Positions 7,871-15,377 of a DNA stretch of 28,836 nt are shown here, piece by piece. The notes beneath the pieces were generated by a model. The model worked only from the letters and a program-made list of their open reading frames with translations. It ran no database searches and had not been told where the DNA came from. The stretch comes from Caryophanales bacterium UBA3620 (GTDB lineage: Bacteria > Bacillota_I > Bacilli_A > RF39 > UBA660): contig DFLL01000010.1 of the NCBI GenBank assembly GCA_002375205.1, forward strand, positions 1 through 28,836, read 5' to 3'. The translations under genes and the position numbers were made by a program. Every line of letters starts with the position of its first letter. Position 1 is the stretch's first letter.

Positions 7871-8320
7871 ATGTTGTTGATAACTATATTATCTATTATA
7901 TTTGTTCTATTAGATCAAGCATCAAAGTACTCTGTAATAAATTATTTAAATAAAGATATAGAAGTAATAAATAACTTTTTCTATTTAATATATACCAAGA
8001 ATAATGGAGCGGCTTTTAGTATACTAACAGGTAAAAGATTATTCTTGATAATAATAACATTATTAATAATAGGTAGTTTAATATATTACATAATAAAGAA
8101 TGAAATAAGTAGTAAGATGGAAATACTAGCCTTTTCCCTCATAATAGGAGGATCCCTAGGTAATCTAATCGATAGAGTAGTAAGAGGTTATGTCGTAGAC
8201 TTTATCTCTGTAAAGATATTTGGATACCATTTCCCTATCTTTAATATAGCGGACTCGCTAATATGTATTGGAGTATTTATCTTACTAATAATTCAATTTA
8301 GGAAGGAAAGAAAATCATGA
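7871..8320 (+). CDS. lspA: Lipoprotein signal peptidase (signal peptidase II)
   Basis: LspA cuts the signal peptide from diacylglyceryl prolipoproteins in the membrane. From ATG 7871 it has 149 residues and four hydrophobic segments. Family motifs are LLDQASKYSVINYL near the N-terminus, TKNNGAAFSIL, and the two catalytic Asp blocks GNLIDRVVRGYVVDFI and FNIADSLICIG. The frame opens at GTG 7853 inside the pilin gene, but GGGAG seven bases before ATG 7871 favours the later start. The stop overlaps the rluD start (ATGA), the same gene pair as lspA-ylyB in Bacillus subtilis. Confidence 0.97.
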   Translation: MLLITILSIIFVLLDQASKYSVINYLNKDIEVINNFFYLIYTKNNGAAFSILTGKRLFLIIITLLIIGSLIYYIIKNEISSKMEILAFSLIIGGSLGNLIDRVVRGYVVDFISVKIFGYHFPIFNIADSLICIGVFILLIIQFRKERKS

Positions 8321-9213
8321 TAATAGATGAAGTAGTAATAGGACAAAGAATAGATAAATTTCTTGTTGAAAATACTGAATATACAAGAAGTAAGATTCAG
8401 AAAATGATTGATAATGACTGTATACTAGTAAATGGTAAAAGTATCAAGAGTAGTTATACATTAAAGGAAAATGATCAAATAGAAGTAAAAGATTATGAAG
8501 AAAATACGGATATCTTACCAGAAAATATTCCATTAGATATCTATTATGAAGATGATGATTTAATTGTCGTTAATAAACCTAGTGGAATGGTAGTTCATCC
8601 CGCTCCGGGAAATTATACTGGTACTTTAGTAAATGCATTAATGTATCATACTAATAATCTAAGTACAGTAAATTCTACTATTAGACCAGGAATAGTACAC
8701 AGAATAGATGCAGATACTTCGGGACTATTACTCGTAGCTAAAAATGATAAAGCTCATAATATATTAGCAGAGGCTATTCAAAAAAAAGAAGTAGTACGTG
8801 AGTATATAGCTTTAGTTGAAGGCGTCATAAAAGAAGACAGTGCCACTATTGACGCTCCAATTGGAAGAGATGTAAATAATCGAAAGAAAATGTGTGTAAC
8901 TGGAGATAATTCAAAAGAAGCTGTTACTCATATTAGAGTATTAGAAAGATTTTCTGATGCCACGCTAATTAGATGTAAACTAGAAACAGGAAGAACCCAT
9001 CAAATAAGAGTTCATCTAAGTTATATTGGCCACCCTGTTGTAAATGATCCAGTCTATGGAAGAAGAAAATTAATTAATCCAAAGTTTGGTCAAATGCTTC
9101 ATGCTGAAAAATTAGGTTTTGTTCATCCTACAACTAAAGAATATATGGAGTTTACATCTCCTGTACCAGATGAATTTACTAAAATACTAAATATGTATAA
9201 AGAACAAGAATAA
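8317..9213 (+). CDS. rluD: RluD/YlyB-type ribosomal large subunit pseudouridine synthase
   Basis: This RluA-family enzyme isomerises uridines in 23S rRNA. The 298-residue protein has an N-terminal S4 RNA-binding domain (about residues 1-60, with YTRSKIQKMIDNDCILVNGK) and a catalytic domain with HRIDADTSGLLLVAK, catalytic Asp at residue 131. It ends in the RTHQIRVHLSYIGHPVVND block. It overlaps lspA by 4 bases. Which uridines it modifies cannot be told from sequence; in Bacillus the gene at this position is called ylyB. Confidence 0.93.
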   Translation: MIIDEVVIGQRIDKFLVENTEYTRSKIQKMIDNDCILVNGKSIKSSYTLKENDQIEVKDYEENTDILPENIPLDIYYEDDDLIVVNKPSGMVVHPAPGNYTGTLVNALMYHTNNLSTVNSTIRPGIVHRIDADTSGLLLVAKNDKAHNILAEAIQKKEVVREYIALVEGVIKEDSATIDAPIGRDVNNRKKMCVTGDNSKEAVTHIRVLERFSDATLIRCKLETGRTHQIRVHLSYIGHPVVNDPVYGRRKLINPKFGQMLHAEKLGFVHPTTKEYMEFTSPVPDEFTKILNMYKEQE

Positions 9214-9218
9214 TGTTT

Positions 9219-9263
9219 AAAATTCTCTTAAAGTATTCATAATGAATATGAAAGGAGAATTTT
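9219..9263 (+). promoter_or_regulatory. Leader hairpin that sequesters the sigG ribosome binding site
   Basis: AAAATTCTC (9219-9227) is the reverse complement of GAGAATTTT (9255-9263). The stem can extend by T-G and T-A pairs to about 11 bp. Inside it TATTCAT (9234-9240) pairs with ATGAATA (9242-9248). The sigG Shine-Dalgarno AAAGGAG (9251-9257) lies in the right arm, so the folded RNA would hide it. Transcripts read through from rluD would carry the full hairpin. Confidence 0.7.
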
Positions 9264-9267
9264 TATT

Positions 9268-10038
9268 ATGTCACGTCATAAAGTAGAGTTAACAGGCGTG
9301 AATACTGCGAATATAAAAGTATTAACAAGTGATGAAACTACCGAATTATTTAAAAAAATGAAAGAAGGAGATCCTTTTGCTAGAGAAGATTTAATAAATG
9401 GTAATTTAAAATTAGTACTAAGTATTTTAAGAAAGTTTACTGGTAAAGTAGACAATTTAGATGACTTATTTCAAGTAGGATGTTTAGGACTTGTAAAAGC
9501 AATTGATAATTTTGATATATCTTATGATGTAAAACTATCTACTTATGCATGTCCTATGATTGAAGGAGAAATAAAAAGGTATTTAAGAGATAATAATACA
9601 ATTAGAATATCCAGAAGTATCAAAGACTTAGCATATAAAACATTAAAACTAAAAGAAGAATTATCTAGTAATGGAAAAGAACCATCAAATACCGAAATTG
9701 CCAAGATATTAGGAGTTACTGAATATGATATAGCTAATGCTTTAGACTCACTTAGAGAACCAGTAAGTATGTATGAACCAATCTATAATGATGGGGGAGA
9801 TACAATATATCTCTTTGATCAAATAGCCAATAAAGAAGATGAATATGGATTAGAAAGCAGGTTAGCCTTAGATAAAGCTATAAGTAATTTAAAAGAAAGA
9901 GAAATAAATATTTTAAAAGAAAGATTTGTTATTGGAAAAACCCAAATGGAAATAGCGGAAGAATTAGGTATATCACAAGCTCAAATATCAAGAATAGAAA
10001 AAAATGCTATTAAAACATTAAAAAAATATGTCAAGTAG
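9268..10038 (+). CDS. sigG: Forespore sigma factor SigG
   Basis: A 256-residue sigma-70 family protein. It follows Bacillus SigG along its length: start MSRHKVELTGVNT, VNGNL-type region as INGNLKLVLSILRKF, then DDLFQVGCLGLVKAIDNFD and STYACPMIEGEIKRYLRDNN. Region 3 has SRSIKDLAYKTL, the segment EPIYNDGGD is present, and region 4 has GKTQMEIAEELGISQAQISRIEK. SigF is similar, but the N-terminus and EPIYNDGGD fit SigG better. SigG directs late gene expression in the forespore. spoIIGA and sigE, its usual neighbours, are not here, but ylmC follows one gene later. The leader hairpin at 9219-9263 suggests translational control. Confidence 0.9.
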   Translation: MSRHKVELTGVNTANIKVLTSDETTELFKKMKEGDPFAREDLINGNLKLVLSILRKFTGKVDNLDDLFQVGCLGLVKAIDNFDISYDVKLSTYACPMIEGEIKRYLRDNNTIRISRSIKDLAYKTLKLKEELSSNGKEPSNTEIAKILGVTEYDIANALDSLREPVSMYEPIYNDGGDTIYLFDQIANKEDEYGLESRLALDKAISNLKEREINILKERFVIGKTQMEIAEELGISQAQISRIEKNAIKTLKKYVK

Positions 10039-10051
10039 GGTAGATTTAAGT

Positions 10052-10080
10052 ATTAAAACCTAGTATAATAAAATTAGGTG
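10052..10080 (+). promoter_or_regulatory. Likely promoter of the phosphotransferase gene
   Basis: A clear TATAAT (near 10065-10070) precedes AGGTGG and the TTG start at 10087. Seventeen bases upstream lies only a weak -35 (TAGATT). A separate promoter from sigG is therefore likely but not certain. Confidence 0.45.
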
Positions 10081-10086
10081 GTTTAA

Positions 10087-11226
10087 TTGATAGAAGAAAT
10101 ATTAGAAAAATATAATATCGAAGGTAAATTAGTAAATTATACCCAAAATAATTCTGGGAACATAAATAAAACATATGTAGCAACTTTTCAAAAAGAAGAT
10201 GGTACTACTAAGAAATATTTAATTCAAAAAATAAATACCAAAGTATTTACTGAACCTTATAAGTTAATGAAAAATATTGAAGGAGTAACTAAATATTTAA
10301 AAAAAGAGATGATTAATGAAAAAGATAATAATCATAAAGTACTTGAGGTAGTAAAAACAAAAGATAATAAATCTTTATGCTATATTACAAATGCCTCTGA
10401 TACTAGAGAGTATTATCGTATTTATGAATATATCGAAAATGCTATATCGTATGACTCATCAGTAGATAAAGATATAGTATATAATACAGGTAAAGCCTTT
10501 GGTAACTTTCAAAAGTTACTTCGCGATTATCCAATGAACAAGTTAGAGGAGACTATTAAAGATTTCCACAATACTCCTGAAAGATATAAAAAACTAATGT
10601 ATGATATAAAAGTAGATTCTGAAGGAAGAGTTGAGGAGGCTGCTAGAGAAATAGTTTTTATAATTAAAAGAGAAGAATATTTATCATTAATTATGGAAGA
10701 CTTAAATTCAAAAAGAATTCCCCTTAGGGTAACTCATAATGATACCAAAGTAAATAATGTCATGATGAATAAAGATACAGGAGATTTTCTAGCGGTAATA
10801 GACTTAGATACGGTAATGCCAGGTAGTATGCTCTTTGATTATGGAGATGGAATACGTTCTACTGCATCGACAGCATCAGAAGATGAAACTGATTTAAATA
10901 AAGTTTCATTAGATTTAGAACTATTTAAAGCCTATACTGATGGCTATTTGAGTGAAATGGCTCCATATCTTACATATGAAGAAGTAAGTTTAATGGCTGA
11001 ATCAATACTTATTATAACACTAGAACTTGCTATTAGATTTTTAAATGACTATATAAATGGTGATACATACTTTAAAACAAATTATGAAAAACATAATTTA
11101 GATCGAACGAGAAACCAAATTCATTTAGTAAAAGATATTGAAACCAAATTACAATATATGGATGATTATATAATGAAAAAATATAAGGTGTATCACGACA
11201 AAGAAAAGAAGAAGGAAAGAATATGA
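10087..11226 (+). CDS. Phosphotransferase (APH fold), N-acetylhexosamine 1-kinase-like
   Basis: A 379-residue kinase of the aminoglycoside-phosphotransferase fold. The nucleotide-binding lobe has NNSGNINKTYVATF. The catalytic loop is THNDTKVNNVMM (His217, Asp219), and the metal-binding motif is VIDLDTVMPGSMLFDYGDGIRS (Asp239, Asp241). ASEDETDLNKVSLDL and the late ELAIRFLNDYINGDTYF resemble the NahK group, which phosphorylates GlcNAc/GalNAc at C1 in host-glycan use. The exact sugar is unproven. The start is TTG with AGGTGG five bases upstream. It lies between sigG and ylmC, where Bacillus has ylmA/ylmB, so it looks like an insertion or replacement. Confidence 0.75.
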   Translation: MIEEILEKYNIEGKLVNYTQNNSGNINKTYVATFQKEDGTTKKYLIQKINTKVFTEPYKLMKNIEGVTKYLKKEMINEKDNNHKVLEVVKTKDNKSLCYITNASDTREYYRIYEYIENAISYDSSVDKDIVYNTGKAFGNFQKLLRDYPMNKLEETIKDFHNTPERYKKLMYDIKVDSEGRVEEAAREIVFIIKREEYLSLIMEDLNSKRIPLRVTHNDTKVNNVMMNKDTGDFLAVIDLDTVMPGSMLFDYGDGIRSTASTASEDETDLNKVSLDLELFKAYTDGYLSEMAPYLTYEEVSLMAESILIITLELAIRFLNDYINGDTYFKTNYEKHNLDRTRNQIHLVKDIETKLQYMDDYIMKKYKVYHDKEKKKERI

Positions 11227-11247
11227 AAAAGATAGTATTCTTTTTTT
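11216..11247 (+). terminator. Terminator of the phosphotransferase gene
   Basis: AAAGAATA (11216-11223) pairs with TATTCTTT (11236-11243), followed by more T. The stem overlaps the stop codon. Repeat copy C begins two bases later. Confidence 0.7.
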
Positions 11248-11248
11248 A

Positions 11249-11323
11249 GTTAACCGCTTCGCTACCCAAAATAACTTCGTTATTTTTCCATAACCCATTA
11301 CAAGAATAATCAAGTATAAAGAT
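11249..11323 (+). repeat. Dispersed two-hairpin intergenic element, copy C
   Basis: Starts GTTAACCGCTTCGC, as in copy D. Hairpin 2 is AAAATAAC (11268-11275), loop TTC, GTTATTTT (11279-11286): the same length as in copy A, with a paired C-G to A-T change. The tail TACAAGAATAATC then AAGTATAAAGAT matches copies A and B. Hairpin 1 is degenerate, since CCGC has no nearby GCGG. Confidence 0.65.
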
Positions 11324-11351
11324 TAATAATAATTATTTATAAACATATAAT
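11323..11351 (+). promoter_or_regulatory. Candidate promoter of ylmC
   Basis: TTAATA (11323-11328), 17 bases, TATAAT (11346-11351). The -35 is weak. A sporulation sigma factor could be used instead, but no clear consensus for one was found. Confidence 0.4.
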
Positions 11352-11366
11352 TAAGTGGTGATATAT

Positions 11367-11615
11367 ATGAGATTATCTGATCTTCAAAGAAAAGAAATAA
11401 TAAATATGAATACTGGTAAAAGATTAGGAGTAATAATAGATGTTATATTAGATACTTCCGGTAATATAAAAAGTTTAGTATTAGAAGAAAAACATCTTAA
11501 AAGATTCTCTGGAAGAGAAGAATATCAAATAGAATGGAAACAAATAGCTAAGATAGGTGATGATATAATTTTAATTAGAGATAAATATGAAGATAAAAAT
11601 AAACCCCTTGTATAA
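11367..11615 (+). CDS. ylmC: YlmC/YmxH family PRC-barrel protein
   Basis: An 82-residue protein made of one PRC-barrel-like domain. MRLSDLQRKEIINMNTGKRL at the start and GVIIDVILDTSGNIKSLVLE fit the YlmC/YmxH family, which is confined to spore formers and is found near sigG in Bacillus. Its precise role is unknown. The frame opens at GTG 11355, but the family start and the GTGGTG about six bases upstream point to ATG 11367. No signal peptide or membrane segment is visible. Confidence 0.85.
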   Translation: MRLSDLQRKEIINMNTGKRLGVIIDVILDTSGNIKSLVLEEKHLKRFSGREEYQIEWKQIAKIGDDIILIRDKYEDKNKPLV

Positions 11616-11656
11616 AAATAATTAATATTATATAATAATTACAGGTGATAAGTAAT

Positions 11657-12088
11657 ATGAATAAAAAAGGATTTACTCTAATAGAATTATTAGCTATCAT
11701 AGTAGTAATGGGCATAGTAGCAGTATTAGTAGCTCCTAATATTATTAAGTCTTTTAAAAAGAGTAAGGAAAAGTCATATGACATATTAATAAAAAATATT
11801 GAAACTGCAGGAGAAAATTATTATTTAGAATGTGAAAATGGAGATTTATCAGATTCAAGAAAATATGGAAACTTAGCATGTAGTATAAGTAATAATAATA
11901 CTTCTGTTACATTGGAAAATCTTTTGAATTTAGGAATATTGAAATCAAGCGATAATAATGATAAAGTAATTAATCCTAAAAATAGTAAAAATATTAGTAA
12001 CTGTAGTATTACAATAACAAAAGTAGTTGGAGAAAACTATAAGGTAACATTTGATATTAATATACCAGAAGAAACATGTTTTAATTAA
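11657..12088 (+). CDS. Second type IV pilin-like protein
   Basis: From ATG 11657 the protein has 143 residues and starts MNKKGFTLIELLAIIVVMGI, a prepilin peptidase site after Gly5 and one N-terminal helix ending in APNIIKSFKKSK. The body has four Cys and is Asn/Ser-rich. The frame opens at GTG 11645, but the pilin start and AGGTG at about 11643-11647 favour 11657. A TATAAT near 11630 may give it its own promoter. The neighbouring genes (ylmC and ung) give no secretion context, so it must rely on machinery encoded elsewhere. Confidence 0.82.
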   Translation: MNKKGFTLIELLAIIVVMGIVAVLVAPNIIKSFKKSKEKSYDILIKNIETAGENYYLECENGDLSDSRKYGNLACSISNNNTSVTLENLLNLGILKSSDNNDKVINPKNSKNISNCSITITKVVGENYKVTFDINIPEETCFN

Positions 12089-12100
12089 AAGGGGTAAATC

Positions 12101-12769
12101 ATGCAGTTAGTAGGAAATAATTGGGATAAAATATTAGAAGAAGAATATTATAAAGAATATTTTATAAATATTGTTAAATATATAAATAAAGCTTATAAAG
12201 AAAGACCTATCTTTCCCCCAAAAAACTATATATTAAGAGCATTATCTCTAACCGATTATGATGATGTTAAAGTAGTTATATTAGGACAAGATCCATATCA
12301 TGGAATAGGAGAGGCTAATGGTCTTGCTTTCTCAGTAAATGATGGAATAAAATTACCACCATCACTTAAAAATATCTATAAAGAATTAAATAGTGATTTA
12401 GGATTAGATATTCCAAGTACTGGAGATTTAACATGTTGGGCCAAAGAAGGAGTACTTCTTTTAAATTCAGTTTTAACAGTGGAAAAAGATAAACCAGCAT
12501 CACATAAAAATTTAGGATGGGAAAAGTTTACTGATGCCATTATACGTAAAGTAAATGAAAAAAATACCCCTGTTGTATTTATTTTATGGGGTAATTTTGC
12601 TAAAAGTAAAAAAAGTCTTATTACTAACCCAAAACATTTAGTCATAGAATCTTCTCATCCATCACCATTTTCTTGTAACTATGGTTTCTTTGGAAGTAGA
12701 CCCTTTTCTCGTACTAATGAATTCTTAAAAAAGAATAACATAAAAGAAATAAATTTTAAAGTAAAATAA
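12101..12769 (+). CDS. ung: Uracil-DNA glycosylase, family 1
   Basis: Ung removes uracil from DNA to start base excision repair. The 222-residue length is typical. Motifs are GQDPYHG (Asp64 activates water), GLAFSV, and HPSPF with His186 near the C-terminus, plus VFILWGNFAKSKK. It is preceded by AAGGGG. gerQ lies close by on the opposite strand, as ung (ywdG) and gerQ (ywdL) are close in Bacillus subtilis. Confidence 0.98.
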   Translation: MQLVGNNWDKILEEEYYKEYFINIVKYINKAYKERPIFPPKNYILRALSLTDYDDVKVVILGQDPYHGIGEANGLAFSVNDGIKLPPSLKNIYKELNSDLGLDIPSTGDLTCWAKEGVLLLNSVLTVEKDKPASHKNLGWEKFTDAIIRKVNEKNTPVVFILWGNFAKSKKSLITNPKHLVIESSHPSPFSCNYGFFGSRPFSRTNEFLKKNNIKEINFKVK

Positions 12770-12799
12770 AAGACTATAATTTAAAATCATTATAGTCTT
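12770..12799 (-). terminator. Terminator between ung and lemA, mainly for lemA
   Basis: AAGACTATAAT (12770-12780) is the reverse complement of 12789-12799. On the minus strand the stem is followed by TTTTATTTTACTTT, so it should end lemA transcripts. The lemA stop lies inside the stem. On the plus strand the tail is CATC, a poor terminator for ung. Confidence 0.7.
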
Positions 12800-13322
12800 C
12801 ATCACTCATATCTTTTCTGTCAAAGAAAAGTTTTTCTTTGTATTTAGATAAACTAGCCACTATATTCGAAGGAAATTTTTTAAGAAGTTTATTATAAATA
12901 GAAATATTATCATTATAATATAAAGTAGCTTCTTGGATAGTATTGTCAATATCTATAACACTAGTTTGTATTTTTTTAATTTCTTCACTTTCTTCTATTT
13001 TAGGAAATTCTTCTTTTAAAGAATTAATTTCAATAGAACTTCTTTCTAATACCCTATATAATTCAAAATTACTAAGTTTCCTACTTCTAAGTTTTACTAT
13101 TTCTCCAAAAACTTCTCTATCCTTAGGAATAATCGTCTTAATAATAGGAATTGCTCTATTAATTAAATCATATTTCTTTCTTAAACCATTATCAATAATA
13201 CTTTCTACTTCATTAATTCTAATTATATAATCTTGAAATTTATTATAAATTGAAGCATAAAATATAGCCATACCACAAACTAATAGAATAATAACCAAAA
13301 CAATTATTAATAAAATTTCCAT
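12774..13322 (-). CDS. lemA: LemA family protein
   Basis: From ATG 13322 a 182-residue protein: one N-terminal membrane segment (MEILLIIVLVIILLVCGMAI), then a helical bundle. The C-terminal block YYNDNISIYNKLLKKFPSNI is typical of LemA. The family function is poorly known. The frame opens at GTG 13331, but GTGG and AGGA upstream suit ATG 13322. It ends in an acidic tail (DMSDEDYNDFKL). A strong promoter sits just upstream, so it is transcribed alone, after gerQ. Confidence 0.88.
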   Translation of the reverse strand: MEILLIIVLVIILLVCGMAIFYASIYNKFQDYIIRINEVESIIDNGLRKKYDLINRAIPIIKTIIPKDREVFGEIVKLRSRKLSNFELYRVLERSSIEINSLKEEFPKIEESEEIKKIQTSVIDIDNTIQEATLYYNDNISIYNKLLKKFPSNIVASLSKYKEKLFFDRKDMSDEDYNDFKL

Positions 13323-13342
13323 ATGTACCACGTCCTAGAATA

Positions 13343-13371
13343 ATTATATCAAAAAGAATATTATTTTTCAA
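13343..13371 (-). promoter_or_regulatory. SigA-type promoter of lemA
   Basis: Minus strand: -35 TTGAAA (13371-13366), 17-base spacer, -10 TATAAT (13348-13343), with AGGA and the start shortly after. Confidence 0.8.
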
Positions 13372-13382
13372 TTGCTTTAAAA

Positions 13383-13406
13383 AAATAATACATAAAAGTA
13401 TTATTT
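13383..13406 (-). terminator. Terminator of gerQ
   Basis: AAATAATAC (13383-13391) pairs with GTATTATTT (13398-13406). On the minus strand it is followed by a run of T. The gerQ stop codon is inside the stem. Confidence 0.7.
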
Positions 13407-13769
13407 AAAGTCTTTTATAAAATTAATAGGTTCATCAAAGGTAACAAAATCAAGATATATCATAAGAATTAAGTACCATTCTCCACTGGGATTAGATACA
13501 ATAATATGATCTCTACCTGCTTGTTCAATTATACCTTCAAATACTTTATTTTGATATTCTTCTGACCCAGGAATAGTTACATAAAATTTAGCTTTCTTTC
13601 CTTTATTCAATCTTAAAATATTCTCTATATAAGATTGCTCCATATTTAAAGGGTTAATCTCTACCTGAGTATTTTCATAACTAGGTACTGATTGCTGATT
13701 AGGAACGGTATAATTATTTAAACTAGTACCAGGGAAAATAGGATTTTGATAATAACCATCACTATTCAT
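13401..13769 (-). CDS. gerQ: Spore coat protein GerQ
   Basis: GerQ is a coat protein needed for the cortex-lytic enzyme CwlJ and is cross-linked by transglutaminase in Bacillus. The conserved block covers about residues 44-118: MEQSYIENILRLNKGKKAKF, VFEGIIEQAGRDHIIVSNPS, and LMIYLDFVTFDEPINFI. The N-terminal 43 residues are Asn/Gln/Tyr/Pro-rich and contain no Lys, unlike Bacillus GerQ, whose cross-linked lysines are at the N-terminus. Upstream on the minus strand, CATATATT with TTATAGT 13 bases before it loosely resembles a SigE promoter. GGAG lies about 10 bases before the ATG. Confidence 0.93.
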   Translation of the reverse strand: MNSDGYYQNPIFPGTSLNNYTVPNQQSVPSYENTQVEINPLNMEQSYIENILRLNKGKKAKFYVTIPGSEEYQNKVFEGIIEQAGRDHIIVSNPSGEWYLILMIYLDFVTFDEPINFIKDFK

Positions 13770-13874
13770 AAATAATCATCTCCATTTAAATATATGTATT
13801 TTACTTGACACTATAACTAAAATAATATTTACAATTAAGAAAATAAAAACTATAATTAAATAAAGGAGTGTAAG

Positions 13875-14459
13875 ATGAAAATAAAAGTAGGAGTATCAAA
13901 TAGACATGTTCATTTAACTAGAGAAGATATAGATATATTATTTGGAAAAGATTATAAATTAACGCCAAGAAATTATTTAGATCAACCAGGACAATTTGCT
14001 ACTGAGGAGACTGTTACCTTAAAGACAGATAAAAATATTAAAGAATATGTAAGAATAGTAGGTCCTGCTAGGAGTTATACTCAAGTAGAAGTATTAGAAT
14101 CCGATAAAGAATATTTTGGTATAAATCCTCCCGTTAGAAATTCTGGAGATTTAGATAATTCTGAAAGAATAACAATAATAGGACCAAAAGGAGAAATAAC
14201 TAAAGATAATATATGTATAATTGCTAATCGTCATATCCATATTAATACTGAGGAAAGTAAAGATTTTAAAGAAGATGAAATAGTAAAAGTATTATTTCAA
14301 GATAAAATCTTAGATAATGTTCACATCAAAATAGCGGATAACTTTGCTTTAGCCTTTCATATTAATAAAGATGATGCAAGTAATAATGATATTGAAAATG
14401 GAAGCATAGTTATTCTAAAGGAGAATAGATATGCTGGAGAGTGCAAAAAAGATAATTAA
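13875..14459 (+). CDS. pduL: Phosphate acyltransferase, PduL type
   Basis: PduL-type enzymes exchange CoA and phosphate on acetyl or propionyl groups. The 194-residue length fits the family. Two metal-binding blocks are visible, SNRHVHLTREDI near the N-terminus and IIANRHIHINTEES in the second half. Between them lie PGQFATEETVTLKT and the substrate block RIVGPARSYTQVEVLESD. No microcompartment shell genes or encapsulation helix are evident, so it probably serves as the housekeeping phosphotransacetylase. GGAGTG precedes the ATG. Its last 29 bases overlap the next gene. Confidence 0.93.
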   Translation: MKIKVGVSNRHVHLTREDIDILFGKDYKLTPRNYLDQPGQFATEETVTLKTDKNIKEYVRIVGPARSYTQVEVLESDKEYFGINPPVRNSGDLDNSERITIIGPKGEITKDNICIIANRHIHINTEESKDFKEDEIVKVLFQDKILDNVHIKIADNFALAFHINKDDASNNDIENGSIVILKENRYAGECKKDN

Positions 14460-15363
14460 AAATTCTAAAAGAGAAGTAATATATAAAGTAGTTACTTCTC
14501 TTTTTATTCAAGGATTAGCTTTAATAATACCTGTTTTTTGGAGTAATACCATTAATGAAGTAACAGAAGGTAATTTTAAAGTAGGATACTATTTAATAAT
14601 AATAACATTACTATTATCTATTTTTTACTATTTATGGTCATATTTTAATCAAAAAACATGGTATAAATTTTATAATAAATTATATATTGATTTCACAAGT
14701 CTAACTATATCAAAAACAAAAGATATTGATAATATTAATCTCGGAGAATATACCAATATTTTAAATAATGATATTGATATCATATGTAATTTTATTGTAA
14801 ACTCAGTAACAAGAATATTTCAAGTAATAGAGTTCTTTGTTATATATTCCTATTTCTTAAGTTTCAATATATTAATCTTTCTCTTTACAATTATCATTTC
14901 CATTATCCTTCTTATTGTATATATAAAGTATGGAAAAATAGTTCAAGGATTAAATATTAAAAGAAAAGCATCTCTTGATAATAAAACAATAATGCTACAT
15001 AAACTATATTCATCAATTACTAATAAAAAGAATGACATAAATAGTATAACCAATCTCTTTAATAAAGATAATAAGACATATTTAAAAAATAATTTAAAGT
15101 ATAATGTTGTAATCCAAAAAATAATATATATTGTATTAGGAATAATTGAAATAACAAGATATTTGATAATACTATATTCCGTATATCTAGTAAGTATTGA
15201 CAGTATTGAAATTGGAACCATTCTTTTAATATATAGTTATTATGCCAAGATATTAACTAATTTTGAAGTATTAGGTAGTATTACTGCCGATTATCAAAGC
15301 TTTATTGTATCATTAAAGAGATTGAATAAAATAACAGTACAAAACAAATTGTCAAAGACATAA
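14431..15363 (+). CDS. ABC exporter-type transmembrane domain lacking an ATPase domain
   Basis: A 310-residue membrane protein. It has the layout of a type I ABC exporter membrane domain: an N-terminal helix pair with LFIQGLALIIPVFWSNTINE, two central hydrophobic stretches (about residues 130-175), and two more (about 232-280). It then has the final helix SITADYQSFIVSLKRLNKI, which in exporters leads into the nucleotide-binding domain. Here the protein stops 10 residues later, and no Walker A or signature motif follows in any frame. It overlaps the end of pduL by 29 bases, with AAAGGAG before ATG 14431. It could pair with a separate ATPase or be a degraded exporter, although the frame is intact. 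Confidence 0.7.
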   Translation: MLESAKKIIKNSKREVIYKVVTSLFIQGLALIIPVFWSNTINEVTEGNFKVGYYLIIITLLLSIFYYLWSYFNQKTWYKFYNKLYIDFTSLTISKTKDIDNINLGEYTNILNNDIDIICNFIVNSVTRIFQVIEFFVIYSYFLSFNILIFLFTIIISIILLIVYIKYGKIVQGLNIKRKASLDNKTIMLHKLYSSITNKKNDINSITNLFNKDNKTYLKNNLKYNVVIQKIIYIVLGIIEITRYLIILYSVYLVSIDSIEIGTILLIYSYYAKILTNFEVLGSITADYQSFIVSLKRLNKITVQNKLSKT

Positions 15364-15377
15364 TCTTATGATAAAAT
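15349..15377 (+). promoter_or_regulatory. Promoter of yidD inside the end of the preceding gene
   Basis: -35 TTGTCA (15349-15354), 17-base spacer, -10 TAAAAT (15372-15377). The transcript would start near 15384, leaving a very short leader before ATG 15394. Confidence 0.65.

Noticed and set aside
12943..13230. 95-codon plus-strand frame
   Set aside because: Antisense to lemA, with hydrophobic composition from reading AT-rich helix codons backwards.
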